64,000 bases of DNA from Tetmemena sp. SeJ-2015 (GCA_027382625.1 JAJKFJ010020639.1:1-64000), one strand, 5' to 3'. Shown: positions 17,921 through 29,971, counted from the stretch's first letter. Made by a program: numbers and translations. The notes: generated by a model from the sequence alone, not told the origin.

Positions 17921-18669
17921 TTATAAATATACTCTTAAATTTTGCTGCTTGTTTTTAATTTATCTCGGCATAAGAAAGAAGTAGTATTGAGATTTGAAAA
18001 ATAGTAGTAGAAATTAAGTAGTTTTATCATTATGTATTCCTTAAATATTTGATGAGAAGATGTGCATAAACACACATATAAATGCCAACTATCAAAATTA
18101 CAATATAGAATCAAATAGAAATGCAAGTTTATTTATTTATAGAGCTTTTTATATTTCTTTAATTTTTGTTAATGAGATTTTAAAGGAAATGTGATAAATA
18201 GTATGTATAAATTTCATAATTTAGTAGCGATTCTCTTAGTTAAAAAAAATGATTTGATATCTAAGATGCTTTTTTATTTCAAAAGACTAAAATATAAACA
18301 TTAATCTCTTGAATTATTCAAATTTTAAAGATGAATTTATATTTATAAATCTTTTTTTCAACTAAAATTCTTGTATATAGTTGGTTTCAGCTACTTATAT
18401 TGCTGCACAATTGAAATAAGTGAGTATATGAATATCATATACTTGGGTAGGCTATAGCTATTTTTGCTTTTTACTTTTAAATTTGCGTTCTTAATTAAAT
18501 TGACTCTTCTTCCTTGATTTTTTATGGAATTCTAAGTATGAAGGTAGTAACTTATCTTATAACAACTAAAGCTGAAAGGAAGATAGTTGAGCGAAGTAAA
18601 TCGTTTCTAAATTGCTTATCATAGTAGATTCCTCATTATCAAAGAGTAAAGCAATAAATTACTATATAA
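17921..18669. other. AT-rich intergenic region
   Basis: This is the convergent spacer between the TMEM17-like gene and the membrane-protein gene on the other strand. It is strongly AT-rich, with T runs and short direct repeats such as ATTTATTTAT. I see no conserved RNA fold or supportable reading frame. It presumably holds both 3' untranslated regions. Confidence 0.6.
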
Positions 18670-19703
18670 TCAATTTATTTATTTATCGAAGCATAGATAG
18701 AGTTCATGAAATAAAAAGTTTGATGGAGATGATGAGGAGCTTCCAGTTTAATTTGGCTTGAATTACTCATCTTTTTGTTAAGACGGCGCTTAATAATTGA
18801 AAATAGGAATTATAGCAAGAGCTAAAAGCATATGGCAAAATAAAAAGATTGAGAACTCAATTGACTATTACTTCTTTTTTAGGGTTACATATTTCCCAAT
18901 TCTGCAGAGGAGGAGTTACTTTACTGCTCTTATACTTAATAAGCAAGATTATTTGATAAGATTGTAAGTGAAATGGCAGTGTTGTATGTAATCAAAACGA
19001 GGATAATAATTCTTATTAAACTTCCCGAATCTGCGAAATAAAGACCTATCGCTTCTAGCACGGTCAAAATAATAAACCAAGATATCTTAAGTTAACGATT
19101 TTTAAAAGTCTGAGCATACACTAAGCTTTTTATAAAATTTAAATGCAATTTATGTCTAAATTATTTATGCTTCCTATTGCACTGAAGCTAATCATTAAAC
19201 AAATTTATAAGTAAAATCCAAGCCAAATTCTTCTTACATCGATATAGTAAGATAAGTAAGTCCAAGCAAAATGAAGTTTGAGGAAAAAATAAAGATTAAA
19301 AGCTGCTTGTGCTGCTTGTTTAAGGAATGAGGTCCTTTAGAAAGCAAGTAAGCTCCTACAAAGACAAAAGCCATGGAGTATCTCCCGTATAATTCAATTT
19401 TGATTTCAGATTATCTTCCCAACTGATTGAGGTAAAGAGGTAGTTGAATTATTAAAATCTCCAATAGATATAAACAACAGAGGATAGATAGTGATCCTAA
19501 AATTATAATGAGAGTGTAGAAAGCTTTGCCAGCTTTATTATCTCGATTTATTTGATGACTCTGGGATTCATTTTCCTCATCATTAGTGAGTAGTATAATA
19601 TCTTTATCCTTTTATCTTAAATATTGGGAGAAATCTTATCTAAAAGAGGAGTTTATAGTTCTTGTAGAGAAATTGAAGTAGTGTAATTTTATGTTGGCTC
19701 CAT
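18670..19703 (-). CDS. Multi-pass membrane protein of unknown family
   Basis: From the ATG at 19703 (MEPTQNYTTS) the protein is hydrophilic for about 70 residues, with one frame change near 19600. It then has three close hydrophobic segments: AFYTLIIILGSLSILCCLYL, YSMAFVFVGAYLLS and LLIFIFSSNFILLGLTYL. A GT-AG intron of about 80 nt (roughly 19110-19190) joins this to a second exon with a basic stretch rich in Arg and Tyr. One more hydrophobic segment follows (FLFCHMLLALAIIPIF), then a Ser-rich tail ending at the TGA at 18670-18672. Four membrane passes are therefore likely. No channel selectivity motif, transporter signature or receptor motif was recognised. The start is uncertain because coding-like sequence also extends a little upstream in another frame. 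Confidence 0.55.
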
Positions 19704-20138
19704 TTTCAAATTTTTCTTTGACTTATATAAATATAATCTATCTACTTGGTATGTTAAGAAGACATATATCTATCTGAATCTTAATTATAAATCTTAGTAA
19801 AATAGATGCTCGCTTATTTTGAAAATTATTAAATCATTTCTTAATAAATTTGAACTCTAGCTACTTTAAAATGATTTTTAATTTTTGCTGAGTATTTAAA
19901 ATATCTTGAATCCTTTGTTTTATTGTGAATAGATCTTTAGTTTTTGCTTATTCATTCTTCTTCATAGATCTCCAAATTTGCTTTCAAGTTCGTTTACATA
20001 CGCTTGTATGCTTTGTGATAACTCTTTATTGTTTCCTTTCAAGTTTTCTATGTTATCAAACACATACATATTATATTAAAGGAATAAAAATATTAAGATT
20101 GATTATCTTGAAGGGAATCGATTCTTCCAACGAATTCA

Positions 20139-23100
20139 TCAACTAGACCTTTAAGAATTTCTCTGTCCACCATCGTCTGCTGCCTCTTCAAAAGAGTGGT
20201 CAGCTTCTTTTTGCTTGGATTGCTCTTGCTCATCTTACTCTTTTTCTCTGCTAGTTATTCCAAAATTTGTGCTGTGTCAATCTTTCCCAAAACCAAAATC
20301 AAACTATGAGGAATTAAAGCTCTTAGAAAAAATTAAAATGGTGTCACCTTGTTTGAGCTTAGTACCCATGGGTGGGTTTAGAATAAGGAGAGGTAAGGTG
20401 TCGCTGATCAAAGCTGTATCTAAATCGAAGTACTCCTCATTTTGTTCGCATTAGGCTTTGCTTTTGCGGCTCTAATAAAATCCTAACTCTCAAATATATA
20501 AATGAACTAAAATATCTACTTTAACTACTTTTTAGGTGGATAGAGTGATTAGTTATTTCCAAAAAGTTGCTTAGTTTTCATCATATGTTGCTCCTCCTAT
20601 ATTTCTTGGTCGTATTTATTCTTCATTTAGGTGTAAATCTTCATCATGTCGCTCTGATTGCTTTGGTCGATTCCCCATACGCAATACAAAAAAGTATCAA
20701 CTTTATTAAACTTAGATTCCTATCATCTTAAATTAAAAGCAATTTCTGGTGTAGATACCAAGGACTATGAAACCTTTGAATTCTGCCATATCGTGGAATA
20801 TCTGCCAATAGTCTTAGCCTTCCATGAATTGTGGCACTCTCAAGGACATCAGACTTGAATTCTCAGATATGTTTTCTTTCCCTGAGTAATTGTGAAGTCT
20901 CTCCTCGTCCTCATTTTGATCTTCAAAAATAATTCCCCAAAAAATCAAAGTGGAAAATGATAATCTTCAATTACAAATTCTTGATCAATTAGCTTCATGA
21001 ATACATGAGAGAGATGAGGATCCACACTCCTCATGAGTGCTAACTGTTCAATTTGTTAACTGAAAAAGATCCTTCCTTGCATTAAAATAATTTAATAACA
21101 ATAATATTTTTGGGCATGAGCTCTTTGGAGAGGAAATAGGAGAAAGTGACATTCTGATCTATCCTTTAATCATCTTAGATTTGCTGCTCTAATAAAGGCA
21201 ATGTAGTTATATCCATGATCTCAGTTATTATCTTCTTTTTAGGAAAAAGTCCTCTGAAAAACTGAGTGACTATCAGTGAGTTTGAATCGCCAAAAGGATT
21301 TTCTTAGTTCTTATAGCTCAACACAACTATAGAAAGCGAAATTATGGTTGACTTGATTTATTTATAAAACTACCGCCTGAGCAGACTTCATATTTGCATG
21401 TCTTACATGTCTCAGATTCAGCATGTCTCCTTTGAAGAAGAAAATGTTATTGAACTTTGCAGTCATGCGGCAGAAGTGCTCTTCCATTTCTTCGGACTAA
21501 GAAAAGATGCAGAGGGGTACATCAGACCAACGCCTTATCTCATCCAAAAAGAAATCTAAGCCTTGTTATTGCCCACCACAAATATCGCAAATAAGAAGTC
21601 AACATTATAAAGGTACAAATGATGATGTGATTTCCAATCTGCTTTGCAACTGAGGTAATCGATAAGTCTACAATCTTTCCTTACTAGTTAAGCGAGCATC
21701 TGTAGTCAAATAACTTGTTCAGCTAGATATTTAGACTTTGAGACAGAAAGTTCTCTATCTTTAGTTTTGGGTCACTCAAGATCTTCTTGTATCTTGATTC
21801 TTTCACTAGCTACTTATTCAGATTAATCAAAGCAGCCTACCCATTAAGAGAAATTAAAAGTATATGACTCATTTTTCTGGACTTGTTCAATTTCCTCATC
21901 ACTGAGAGACATACTTAAATTAAATAAGCACACCTTTAATAGCTAAATTGAACTGTCATCTTCGTCATTGAATTCTTGTGAAGTGCTTGTGAAAGACATG
22001 CTTTCGCAAAGCTATGACTCCTCAGGAGGCATCTTGCTCTAACTATTCATTTGTGAGCTTCTTCTATGCTTAAGTTGAGGTAATTTTTGAATACTACTCT
22101 ACGAATTGCTTCCATTCTCACTATTGCTTGGATAAATGGAGTTCGGATTAATTACAAATATAAGAGTAACTTGTATGGATTCTGCTAATTCTTAGACTGC
22201 TAGTTTTAACCGTACTCTTGATTCGCATGCTTATTGCTGGGAGGAGATAGTAACTGCCTGTGGCTAGCCTATGTATCAAAGTTATTGTTGTAGAAGTTAT
22301 TTTGAGTGGTGAGGAAGGGATTATCCTAGAACTAGGTGGAGGTTTACTCTCCCTCTACTACGGGGTGTACTCTGCCTCTTTATTGGTGCGAAGGAATCGA
22401 CACTGACTTTCTTCTTTAGACATTTATAGATAGTTTTCTGGGACTAGAAGGATGAGATAAGTTAGTTAAATAGTCAGGTAAAACGCTCTCCTAATTCTTC
22501 AAATTACTAAGTGGATCATAGCACTCGTATTGCAGAATTTCATTGGCATGTTTGTCTTAGAAAAAGCGAAGCACATCGTCGCAAGATGCTAACATCAGCG
22601 CCTGGTCCCCATATTGGATCATAGTATCCTGAGAGTTTACGATATAGGATTTGCTGCCCTATGAAAATTAGGGGATGTCCTAATTCAAATGCCACAGAGA
22701 TGGATACTCCTCTCCTAAAGCAGAGCTATAGAGATGACTTTGAGAAATATGAGTGTTCTAGGGTAGAGACAAGCCCTTTTTAGAGTAAGATGGTTATCTC
22801 TGATGGCATCTCTTAATTCCAATTAAGATAGCTTTGATGATGTATCTTCCTCGATAGCCATGGTTGATGTTGTTGATAATTTTGGCTGCTTAGCGGAAGG
22901 TCTTCCCTATGAAGCATATTGGGAAGTGAAAAATCTAAAGCTTATAGTCCAACTGCTACTAGTAAATAGCAGAGATATCTATTAGTTACTTAAAAGCATC
23001 CTTCTGCTTTTGTTTCAGGTTTCTGTGGGTTAAAAGTTCATGATTGTTCAAGAACCAATTTGAATATAACTACAGAACGCCCTCACTAAATAGCGAAGCA

Positions 23101-23165
23101 GCCAAAATCTAAAACTTAAAATATTTCAATTTTCCCCATAGAGATTATTGTATATTTATTCTCAT
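20139..23165 (-). CDS. SLO/BK-type gating ring (RCK domains) without a visible pore
   Basis: The protein resembles the cytoplasmic part of Ca2+-activated (SLO/BK) potassium channels. The first 230 residues match the RCK1 C-lobe, with a helical LAASLFSEGVLQLYSNW region and KSYIVNSQDTMIQYGDQALM. A Ser/Gln-rich linker follows. RCK2 begins with NHIIICLDFLLDEIRRW once a 55-nt intron (21562-21616) is removed, continues with FNNIFFFKGDMLNLRHV and IFHDMAEFKGFIVLGIYTRN, and ends with LILNPPMGTKLKQGDTILIF. Animal BK has the same order, closing with NPP and LIFCLM. The tail is acidic and ends at the TGA at 20139-20141. Other introns are very short (28 nt at 21813-21840, perhaps 17 nt at 21044-21060). 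The voltage sensor, pore helix and RCK1 N-lobe are missing: only about 210 bases separate the start from the tRNA. It is either a true pore-less protein or a 5'-truncated copy. The start is the first in-frame ATG. Confidence 0.7.
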
Positions 23166-23375
23166 AATAAGGGGAGCCGAAACTGTGAAACACAAAGCGT
23201 GTGATAATTATCTGTTTCTACTCTTGATCGTTTCATCCAAACGCGTTAATTACCACTCTCTTATACGGTGTAATGATTATATCTAACTCGCTATCGTCTC
23301 CCACTCCACTCGAAGACTGCTGCTCTCCCGTCAAATCTATTTTTAAGTAGGGTCAGTGGGTAGAGCCTCGAGAAA

Positions 23376-23415
23376 GATGACGTGGCCGAGCGGTCTAAGG
23401 CGCCAGCTTAAGGCG

Positions 23416-23447
<32 letters not shown>

Positions 23448-23455
23448 CGTCATCA
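23376..23455 (+). tRNA. tRNA-Leu (anticodon AAG)
   Basis: A 7-bp acceptor stem (GATGACG with CGTCATC), a D-arm with TGGCCGAGCGGTCTAAGG, an anticodon stem CCAGC/GCTGG around loop TTAAGGC, a long class II variable arm and a T-arm with GGTTCAAATCC all fold cleanly. Anticodon positions 34-36 read AAG, so it decodes CUU/CUC leucine codons. The A-box and B-box promoters are intact, no intron is present and CCA is not encoded. It stands between the SLO-like gene (opposite strand) and a coiled-coil gene. Confidence 0.95.
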
Positions 23456-23458
23456 TAC

Positions 23459-23463
23459 TTTTT
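23459..23463 (+). terminator. RNA polymerase III terminator of the tRNA
   Basis: Five T residues start four bases after the tRNA's last base. This is the usual pol III stop signal. Confidence 0.8.
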
Positions 23464-23637
23464 ACCCATGCTCCTCCAAGTTTATTTAATCTTTCTCGCA
23501 CTTATTTATTAACTCGATTATTTTATTTTACTTTCCGCCCTCACTTAGCAATCATTCTCTATCGTTAATGAAATAGAGGGAAGGTGAAGTTTAAATATAA
23601 ATTCAAATTAAAACTCATTACAAGCTAATTTTTTAAA

Positions 23638-24257
23638 ATGAGGTAAGATAAAGAGAGGATACCAGGAACCTCATGGTAATAAAAGGAGGTTGCTCAAACT
23701 AACAATATCGCTCCACAGAAGCAAGTTCGATCAATTTTTTTTATCTTTATTTATATTATTTTCGAGAAGTGAAGTAAACAAAGAGCATGAGTAGTGGTCT
23801 AAGCCAAAATATTGGAATTAAAAAAGGTAATAGAGGAGACGGGCTTACTGAATTACATGCTCTCAAGATTGAGATAAAGCTAGTAAAATCGATAATGATT
23901 GGCTAATCAACTTAAATCAAGGCAATCGAATAGGCAATTAAGAACGATAAACACCAAATTTAAGTTCAATAGGAGCTTATATTATGCAACGATAAGCTCT
24001 TTGAATGTTTGGATCGATTGCACTTTTGCGCCTACTAAATCTCAACAATTGAAATTAAAAGCTAGGAGGAAGAGCTCTAAAGGTAGATTAGAGAGACAGA
24101 AGAATATTTACAGAAGTATCTCGCCAAAATAAACAAAGAGATAGCAAGAGTTAAGAGAATCATGCCTGATTCATCTGCTAATAGATAGAGCGCCATACAC
24201 CAAAAACCAATGAAAAGCAATAGGAAACAAGAGATGATCCTCGTTCAAACCCAATGA
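23638..24257 (+). CDS. Small coiled-coil protein, unknown function
   Basis: The start ATG at 23638 begins MRQDKERIPGTSW. An AT-rich GT-AG intron of about 80 nt (from about 23706 to 23783) joins the first exon in frame to MSSGLSQNIGIKKGN. The remaining 155 residues are mainly helical, with heptad-like stretches (IEIKSQEEELQRQIRETEEY) and four clustered positions rich in Leu/Cys (LILCNDKLFECLDRLHF). The frame ends at TGA 24255-24257, giving about 180 residues. An alternative is that translation starts at the ATG at 23787. The length and helix content resemble small kinetochore, intraflagellar or SNARE-associated subunits, but no family was recognised. The promoter lies in the 180 bases after the tRNA. 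Confidence 0.6.
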
Positions 24258-24505
24258 AAAGATAAATAGCATTTTTCATTTTAATTTAATTAAGAATAGT
24301 CATATCACATCGATCTAGACTTTATCGAATATTTTACTTTCTAATGAATAGGAAGAATAGTATTGGGCACTCAAATAATCCTAAACCCACTTACTAAGCT
24401 AATCATTAAAGCCATTTCAGTTCAATCTCGCCACTAACTCAAAGATAAACTCTATCTATTGAAAATTAAAACTATTTGTAAGAGCCACAAGATAATAACT
24501 ATAGA

Positions 24506-27500
24506 ATGAAAAGTAGAGATAAAAAAGAAGAAGCAATCAAAGGCGAAAAAACGAAGGTGCAAATAAAGAATATGAAAATAAAACTGGTGAGTAAACCCAA
24601 AGATAGAGCTATAAAGGTTTTGAAAGTCAAACATCTGCTAAAACTAGAAATTAAGATTTCAATAGAATTTCAAATTCTGGGCAAGCATAACTTGGACAAG
24701 AATTTAGAGAATCAGACTAGAAGAATGAATAGAATGAAAGAGGACTAATAAGAATACATGATTTCACCTATTTATAATAAAATGAGAAGTTCTACTACAG
24801 AATCTTAGGCTTAAGAAGGCCAAAGATCTTATTCATTCTTTAATATGTGGAAATAATTTTTTTATCATGATCTCTATGGTAAAAACCAAAATACCACGAG
24901 TTGCCTTTACAAATCGCCTCCCCAATAGATTATAAATTCTCTTCAATAAATGGCTTTGCTTCTCATTTCAGTACTTCTGATCCTCCAATTTAAAAAGCTT
25001 AAGTACCACCTGTGAACTTATGATATGAGAAATCAAGAAAACTTTTATTAGAGTAGATAACAATAGTTAGATAACAATCTCTATCCAAGTTTGGACTCTA
25101 CTGAGAGGTTCTAAAGACAACTATAAATTTACAATTAGGAAAAGGAGAGACTCAATTCTCAAATAAGCGAGGAGAAGGAAAAGTTCGAGCAAAGAGAAAT
25201 GTAGGTGCAAAACTAAGATCCCTCCACATTTTTAACTTTTACTTATCCTAATAGAATAAGCTCTCGAAGGAAGAAATCGAATCGTCATAGCAAAGACAAG
25301 AGCAGAAAGAGAGTCTAGACTATGACTAATTTCTCAGTCGAGAGAGATGACGGTTACTTCTCTCAAAGATAAGGAGCAACTAATCTAGAAGGCATTCAAT
25401 AAATGCCAAAAGTAATTTGATCCAAAGGAACATGAAAAATTAATTAGAAAGGAGAGAAAGCTTCGAAAAAAGTATCAGCATTAAAAAGAGAAGTTTCAAA
25501 TTAAGGTAAGAGAGTACAAACTCTATATAGAGTCCATCAAGGTTAAGAACCAAAGGCTTTAGGAATAGGTCGAAGAGATATCAGTTAATTAGCAGGAATT
25601 TTCAAGTTAAACATAAAGAGAGAACAATTTAGACTTCGTGAAATAATGCCTTCTCATGCTGAGAATAGATGCGAGTCCAATTCTAAGTTTATATGAAAAG
25701 CAGGAGAAAGTGTTACAAAATATCTCAAAGCTTATCTAGGGAGATATCCATCATCAACAGATTATTGAAAACCAGAAAGCTGAGATGGATTTATTGTTGG
25801 AGAAGTAAAGTCTATTTAGCTCAAAGATATAAAGCTTGGAGGAGATTTAAATTAAATTAAATCAATGCTTCCCCAATTTTTCGACTTTTTAGGAAATGAT
25901 CAATAGAAGTTAGAATTCTTTAGAGCAAAGAGAGTAGCCTAAATAAGCTCAAAAGAAATAGCAGGACAGAAAAAAGGTGAATGCTGAGATAAGTTTGAAG
26001 ACACTTGCACTTACAGAGAGGTTTGATAAACTCAAGAATGAAATTAGAAAAGTCTAAGAATAAAAGAGAAGCTTAGAGTCTGGGTCAATTTCTCCAAATA
26101 GATTGGACGCCTCTCATGAGCCAGATTTTACAAAAAGTCCAATCATGGAAGATAGGATCAGATAACTGGATGAGAGAGAAAAGTTCTTAAGAGAAAGAGA
26201 AGAGCAAATAAAATTCACAGAAACATATACTTTAAATGCAATAAATATTTATCATAATAAGAAAAGTAGGATCTTGAGGTAATGAGAAAGAGTCTCCAAT
26301 AAGCTACTTTAGACCAGCTAAATGAATTAGACAAGGATAGGGCAGATACATTTGAGCTATCTGAGATGAAACAAAAGAACACCATAATTGACTTGCAAGA
26401 TAAATTCGATGGGCTTCAACAAAAACTCAGTTCTCAAAATTTTAACTCTGCTTAAAACCTCAAGCACGATATTGAAGAAATCAAGGCTCAGTTGAAGGAG
26501 TTAAACGAATTCAAATGGCAGTAGTAGCATTTTAGTCCTGTCCCAATGAAGAAGAAGCATGAACGCTTCAGAAGTCTTCATTCAAAAGAGCCTTTAACTC
26601 AACAGTCGATAGAGGAGCAACTCAGAACAAAGGGATTCAAGTTGAGTACTAAACCTGGACTTGCAGTTGACTCATCTTCCAACTTTGACTCGCTTCATGA
26701 TGTTTGCAATCACTAGATAGATGAGCTCAAGAAAACCATTAGGATTCTATGTCAAGAGAAAGAGGAAATCTTAGAGATATTGGAGGATCAGAGAGATCAA
26801 AATCAGTAGACTGTAAATGAGAGGATGGAACTTGAAATCCTCTACAGTACCAAGCTAAATGAGATAGCTTATCTTCACAGATATCTTGATGAATCAGAGT
26901 TTGAGATAAGATAGCTAAAGCAAGCACTCGAAGATTAATTCAATTAGATGAAATACGAAAAGGAGATATTGGAACAACGAGTTAGGAAATATAAAGAGAA
27001 GACTCAAGGTCTGAGAGAGAAAGATAGAGATCAAGGATATATAGCAGCATCAACTTCTCATGATGTCAAGTAAAGACAACTCTAGCATTTACCAAGGAGA
27101 TAGAAATATGGGAACACCAGGCCTTCCTAAAAGTCATAACTAGTCTCTCCTAAACGATAATTTTAATTTACCCAGAGTTGGGAGACCCTAGGTAGAGAGC
27201 TCCCTGGGTCACAGTGTTTAAGGAAGTAGCTAAAAACAGCAACTTCTAGTTCCTAGTCAACAACTAAACAGGAACTAGAATTCTCAAAGCTAGCAAAACC
27301 TGCAACTTAATACAGCTATTAGAAACAACAACTACAGTACTTCAATTTTCTCAAAGAATAGCACCCATGTTAATTCTCCATCGAGAAATTAAAGCTAGCC
27401 ACGGCCTGTTAGAACTTTAACCATAGATGTCCCACTCGATGACTATGATAATCCTAAGCCTTCTTAGAGAGATGCTTAGTAGGAGAATAAAATTTATTTG

Positions 27501-28187
27501 AGTCAAGTTAACCCTACTCAGAATGCTTAAAATTGGTTCCAGCAGTCTTTACTTGACCAAGCAAATAACTAAGAGCACTTCTATCCAGGTTTTGATGCTA
27601 GGAAGGAAAGCTAGAGGTAGAAATCATCGGAGAGTCTAGAAGATGATCATTTTCAAACTCTGAATTTCAACTCTCAACTTTAATAAAGTGCGAAGTTCTT
27701 CTCTCAACCCTAAACTTGTCTGCACAATCCAAGCTAAGGGATCAAGAGCTTAGATAGTGTGAAGAGTTTGGATCATAGAGCAAGAACAAGTGAAGAAATG
27801 AAGATGATTTAATATGAAGAAATAGCTTATTAGAGCCATAGAAGTGGATACTTAAAGACAAACTCTTAACTAAATGAAAAAAGTGATAAGATTAAAAATG
27901 GATTCTTCAGTCTTGTATTATCATTTACATAGAAATAGGCACACAAATATTTTTAGTAGAGTTTCCTTTTACTTATTTCTATAAAGAAAAATGCATCGGA
28001 GATTCAATTTAACTAGAAATTAAAAAGAGAATATATATTCTGTATTTTTCTAATTCAAACTCTGATGATTTTATATTTTTAAGATTATTGCAAAGATCAT
28101 TTAATATAGATTATAGCACGATTTTATAAAAGCAAGAATTATGGTTAAAAAGCGAGATGTAGAAGTAATTGGAAAATAAAAATTTGA
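24506..28187 (+). CDS. Long coiled-coil protein with Ser/Asn/Gln-rich tail
   Basis: Under the ciliate code long frames follow one another. 24500-25360 is a basic, Gln/Asn-rich region. 25368-26280 is a coiled coil of about 300 residues (for example KERKLRKKYQHQKEKFQIK). 26290-27060 is a second coiled coil (LDQLNELDKDRADTFELSE and FEIRQLKQALEDQFNQMKYE). 27060-27900 is a Ser/Asn/Gln-rich tail with SSKDNSSIYQG and SLDSVKSLDHRA. A short intron near 26275 probably links the first two blocks, and the junction near 27055 is unresolved. The tail could be a separate gene starting at the ATG at 27057/27060. Beyond 27900 the sequence becomes AT-rich and may include an intron; the TGA at 28185 is simply the next in-frame stop. 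The pattern fits a centrosomal or basal-body scaffold, but no family was recognised. Confidence 0.55.
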
Positions 28188-28335
28188 ATATCATTTTAAT
28201 CATAATGAACATAGAATAAGTCATTCAATTTATTATCAATATGAGAAAATAATTTGAAGAAATTTATTTTTATTCCCTCTAAACTAAGATAAGATTAAGT
28301 CCTATTCAAATTCTTAGTACCAAGCTTCAAGTAGG

Positions 28336-29120
28336 ATGCATGATGTATGTTTTAATTTTAATGATGGATCTAACTTAATAACTCCTAACTCTTATATGAT
28401 GATGCAGTATCAACAACAATAGATTTTAAGAGGACAACCCGACAATATTGAGGGGAATAATTTAAAGTATATTTTATACAGTTGAATTAATTCTAGATAT
28501 AGTCAAATATGTTTGTATTAAAATGTTTCATATCTTTAATTCTTATTTATATATAATAGCTGTGGCTATTTAATATTATTTATTAAAGAGGGAGGGCATT
28601 ATAAATACTATAGATTTAAGCTTCTTTATGCTTTTTTTTAATTGCTATTTTCATTTATAATTTACGAATAATAGAAGAGAGAAAGCAGGTGTATAAATCT
28701 CCACTCATCACTCCACTTAGGATGAAAGAAAGCTACCAGAGGAGCAGTATCCAGACTATTAAGACTAGATTATTCTGGAGGAACAATCTTAGAAGGATCT
28801 ACTCAATCAATTTGAGCACGGACAGTATAGATATAAGCAACACCTTCAAACCTGAGTTCTCAGAGCGATCTTCTAACCTCTACAGACTAGCATAGACTGC
28901 CCCTTTAAATGACCAAAGTGGCACTTAGCCAATAGGTTCAAAGCCCAAAGTTTCTAATAGAACTTTAGTAAGCCAAAAAAGCCAGAAAGGGCTCTAAAAT
29001 TCATTCTAAGCGAGGCTAGATTAAAATCCATAGCTGTTTGAATCAGAGTAGTTACTTGAAAGTGAGGATCAGCAATTAATTTTAAGTTAGGGAAGTCTTC
29101 TTAGCAACTCAGAGCTTTGA
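28336..29120 (+). CDS. Hydrophilic protein of unknown function
   Basis: The main exon (about 28689-29120) encodes 143 residues, open through eleven TAA/TAG codons. It is basic at first (KTRLFWRNNLRRIYSINLST) and Ser/Gln/Glu-rich towards the end (LFESEQLLESEDQQLILSQG). It stops at TGA 29118-29120. It begins directly after an acceptor-like AAAGCAG, so an upstream exon is expected. The best candidate is 28336-28456, which starts MHDVCFNFNDGSNLITP and is followed by a possible intron of about 230 nt. The joined frame has not been proven. No domain was recognised. The next gene on this strand starts 127 bases downstream. Confidence 0.45.
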
Positions 29121-29246
29121 AAGGAGGGCAGTTTGAAGTTTTAGGGGACTAAATTTTTAAGAATTTAAGTACAAAAGTACGCTTGATGATAAGTTTTTAA
29201 ATTAGGTTTTATTAAAATACGACAATTATTATATAATTATTAAAAT

Positions 29247-29700
29247 ATGTTGTCATAAGTCTTGAGAGCCTCACTCAGAGTGCACAGAAATGTGCTGCTC
29301 AGACCAGTTGCCAGACTTTGCGCTGCCCCTCAAAGATTCTACTACCCTGGAGATCAACTCATGTCCAGAGAGGAAGGCAATTACTATGGAGATCCAATCA
29401 TTTATAAAGTGACATCTTTTAAATTTAGCATTTTGATTATCTCAAGTCAAATATTTGTGAAAGGACATCGCAGAGAGATCCATTCGTCTAATTGCACTCC
29501 ACGATAATGTAAGAGACCCTGCTGCAGTGACCCTCGCCTCCTCCTTTGAGGAAATCGGCTTGAACAGTTTAGATCTAGCCGAGCTTCTCTTGGCCGCAGA
29601 GAGAGAATTCGATCTTGAATTGGCTGACGAGGATTGCGAGCAAATCCACACTGTGAACGACATGGTGGAGCTTTTAGCTAGAAGCTACGCTGTCAAGTGA
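29247..29700 (+). CDS. NDUFAB1: Mitochondrial acyl carrier protein
   Basis: Exon 1 (29247-29408) encodes a basic, Arg-rich presequence (VLRASLRVHRNVLLRPVAR), typical of mitochondrial import. A 55-nt GT-AG intron (29409-29463) precedes exon 2. Exon 2 has the acyl-carrier fold, with FEEIGLNSLDLAELLLAAE carrying the phosphopantetheine-bearing Ser, and ends at TGA 29698-29700. The product would be about 132 residues, normal for the precursor. The protein carries acyl chains on 4'-phosphopantetheine for mitochondrial fatty-acid and lipoate synthesis, and in many eukaryotes is a subunit of complex I and an Fe-S assembly partner. The usual Asp-Ser-Leu motif reads Asn-Ser-Leu here. An alternative reading as a non-modified ACP-like subunit is possible, but the Ser is kept. 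Confidence 0.85.
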
Positions 29701-29971
29701 AGAGATGGGAGATAGAGGGGGAAGAACTTTTATCTTTCTCAATTAACTCTAATTACATTATATTTGAAAAGTGATGATATAATGATTATGCTGGAAATAT
29801 TTTTACAAGCGAAGCTTTGGAGAGTGTCAGCCTCCTCTGCTCATTAAGAAATAGAATCAGACATGTCAAGAATTTATTTAAACTAATTATTATCTCAAGC
29901 AACTCTCTCTCTTTCTATGAGTAATGATGATTACGTATTTGATTTTAAATAAATTTTACTATTTTCCAAAA

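Noticed and set aside
17935..18126. Short minus-strand protein with Tyr-rich sequence
   Set aside because: It lies in an AT-rich convergent spacer, with composition expected from random AT-rich DNA and no neighbouring exon.
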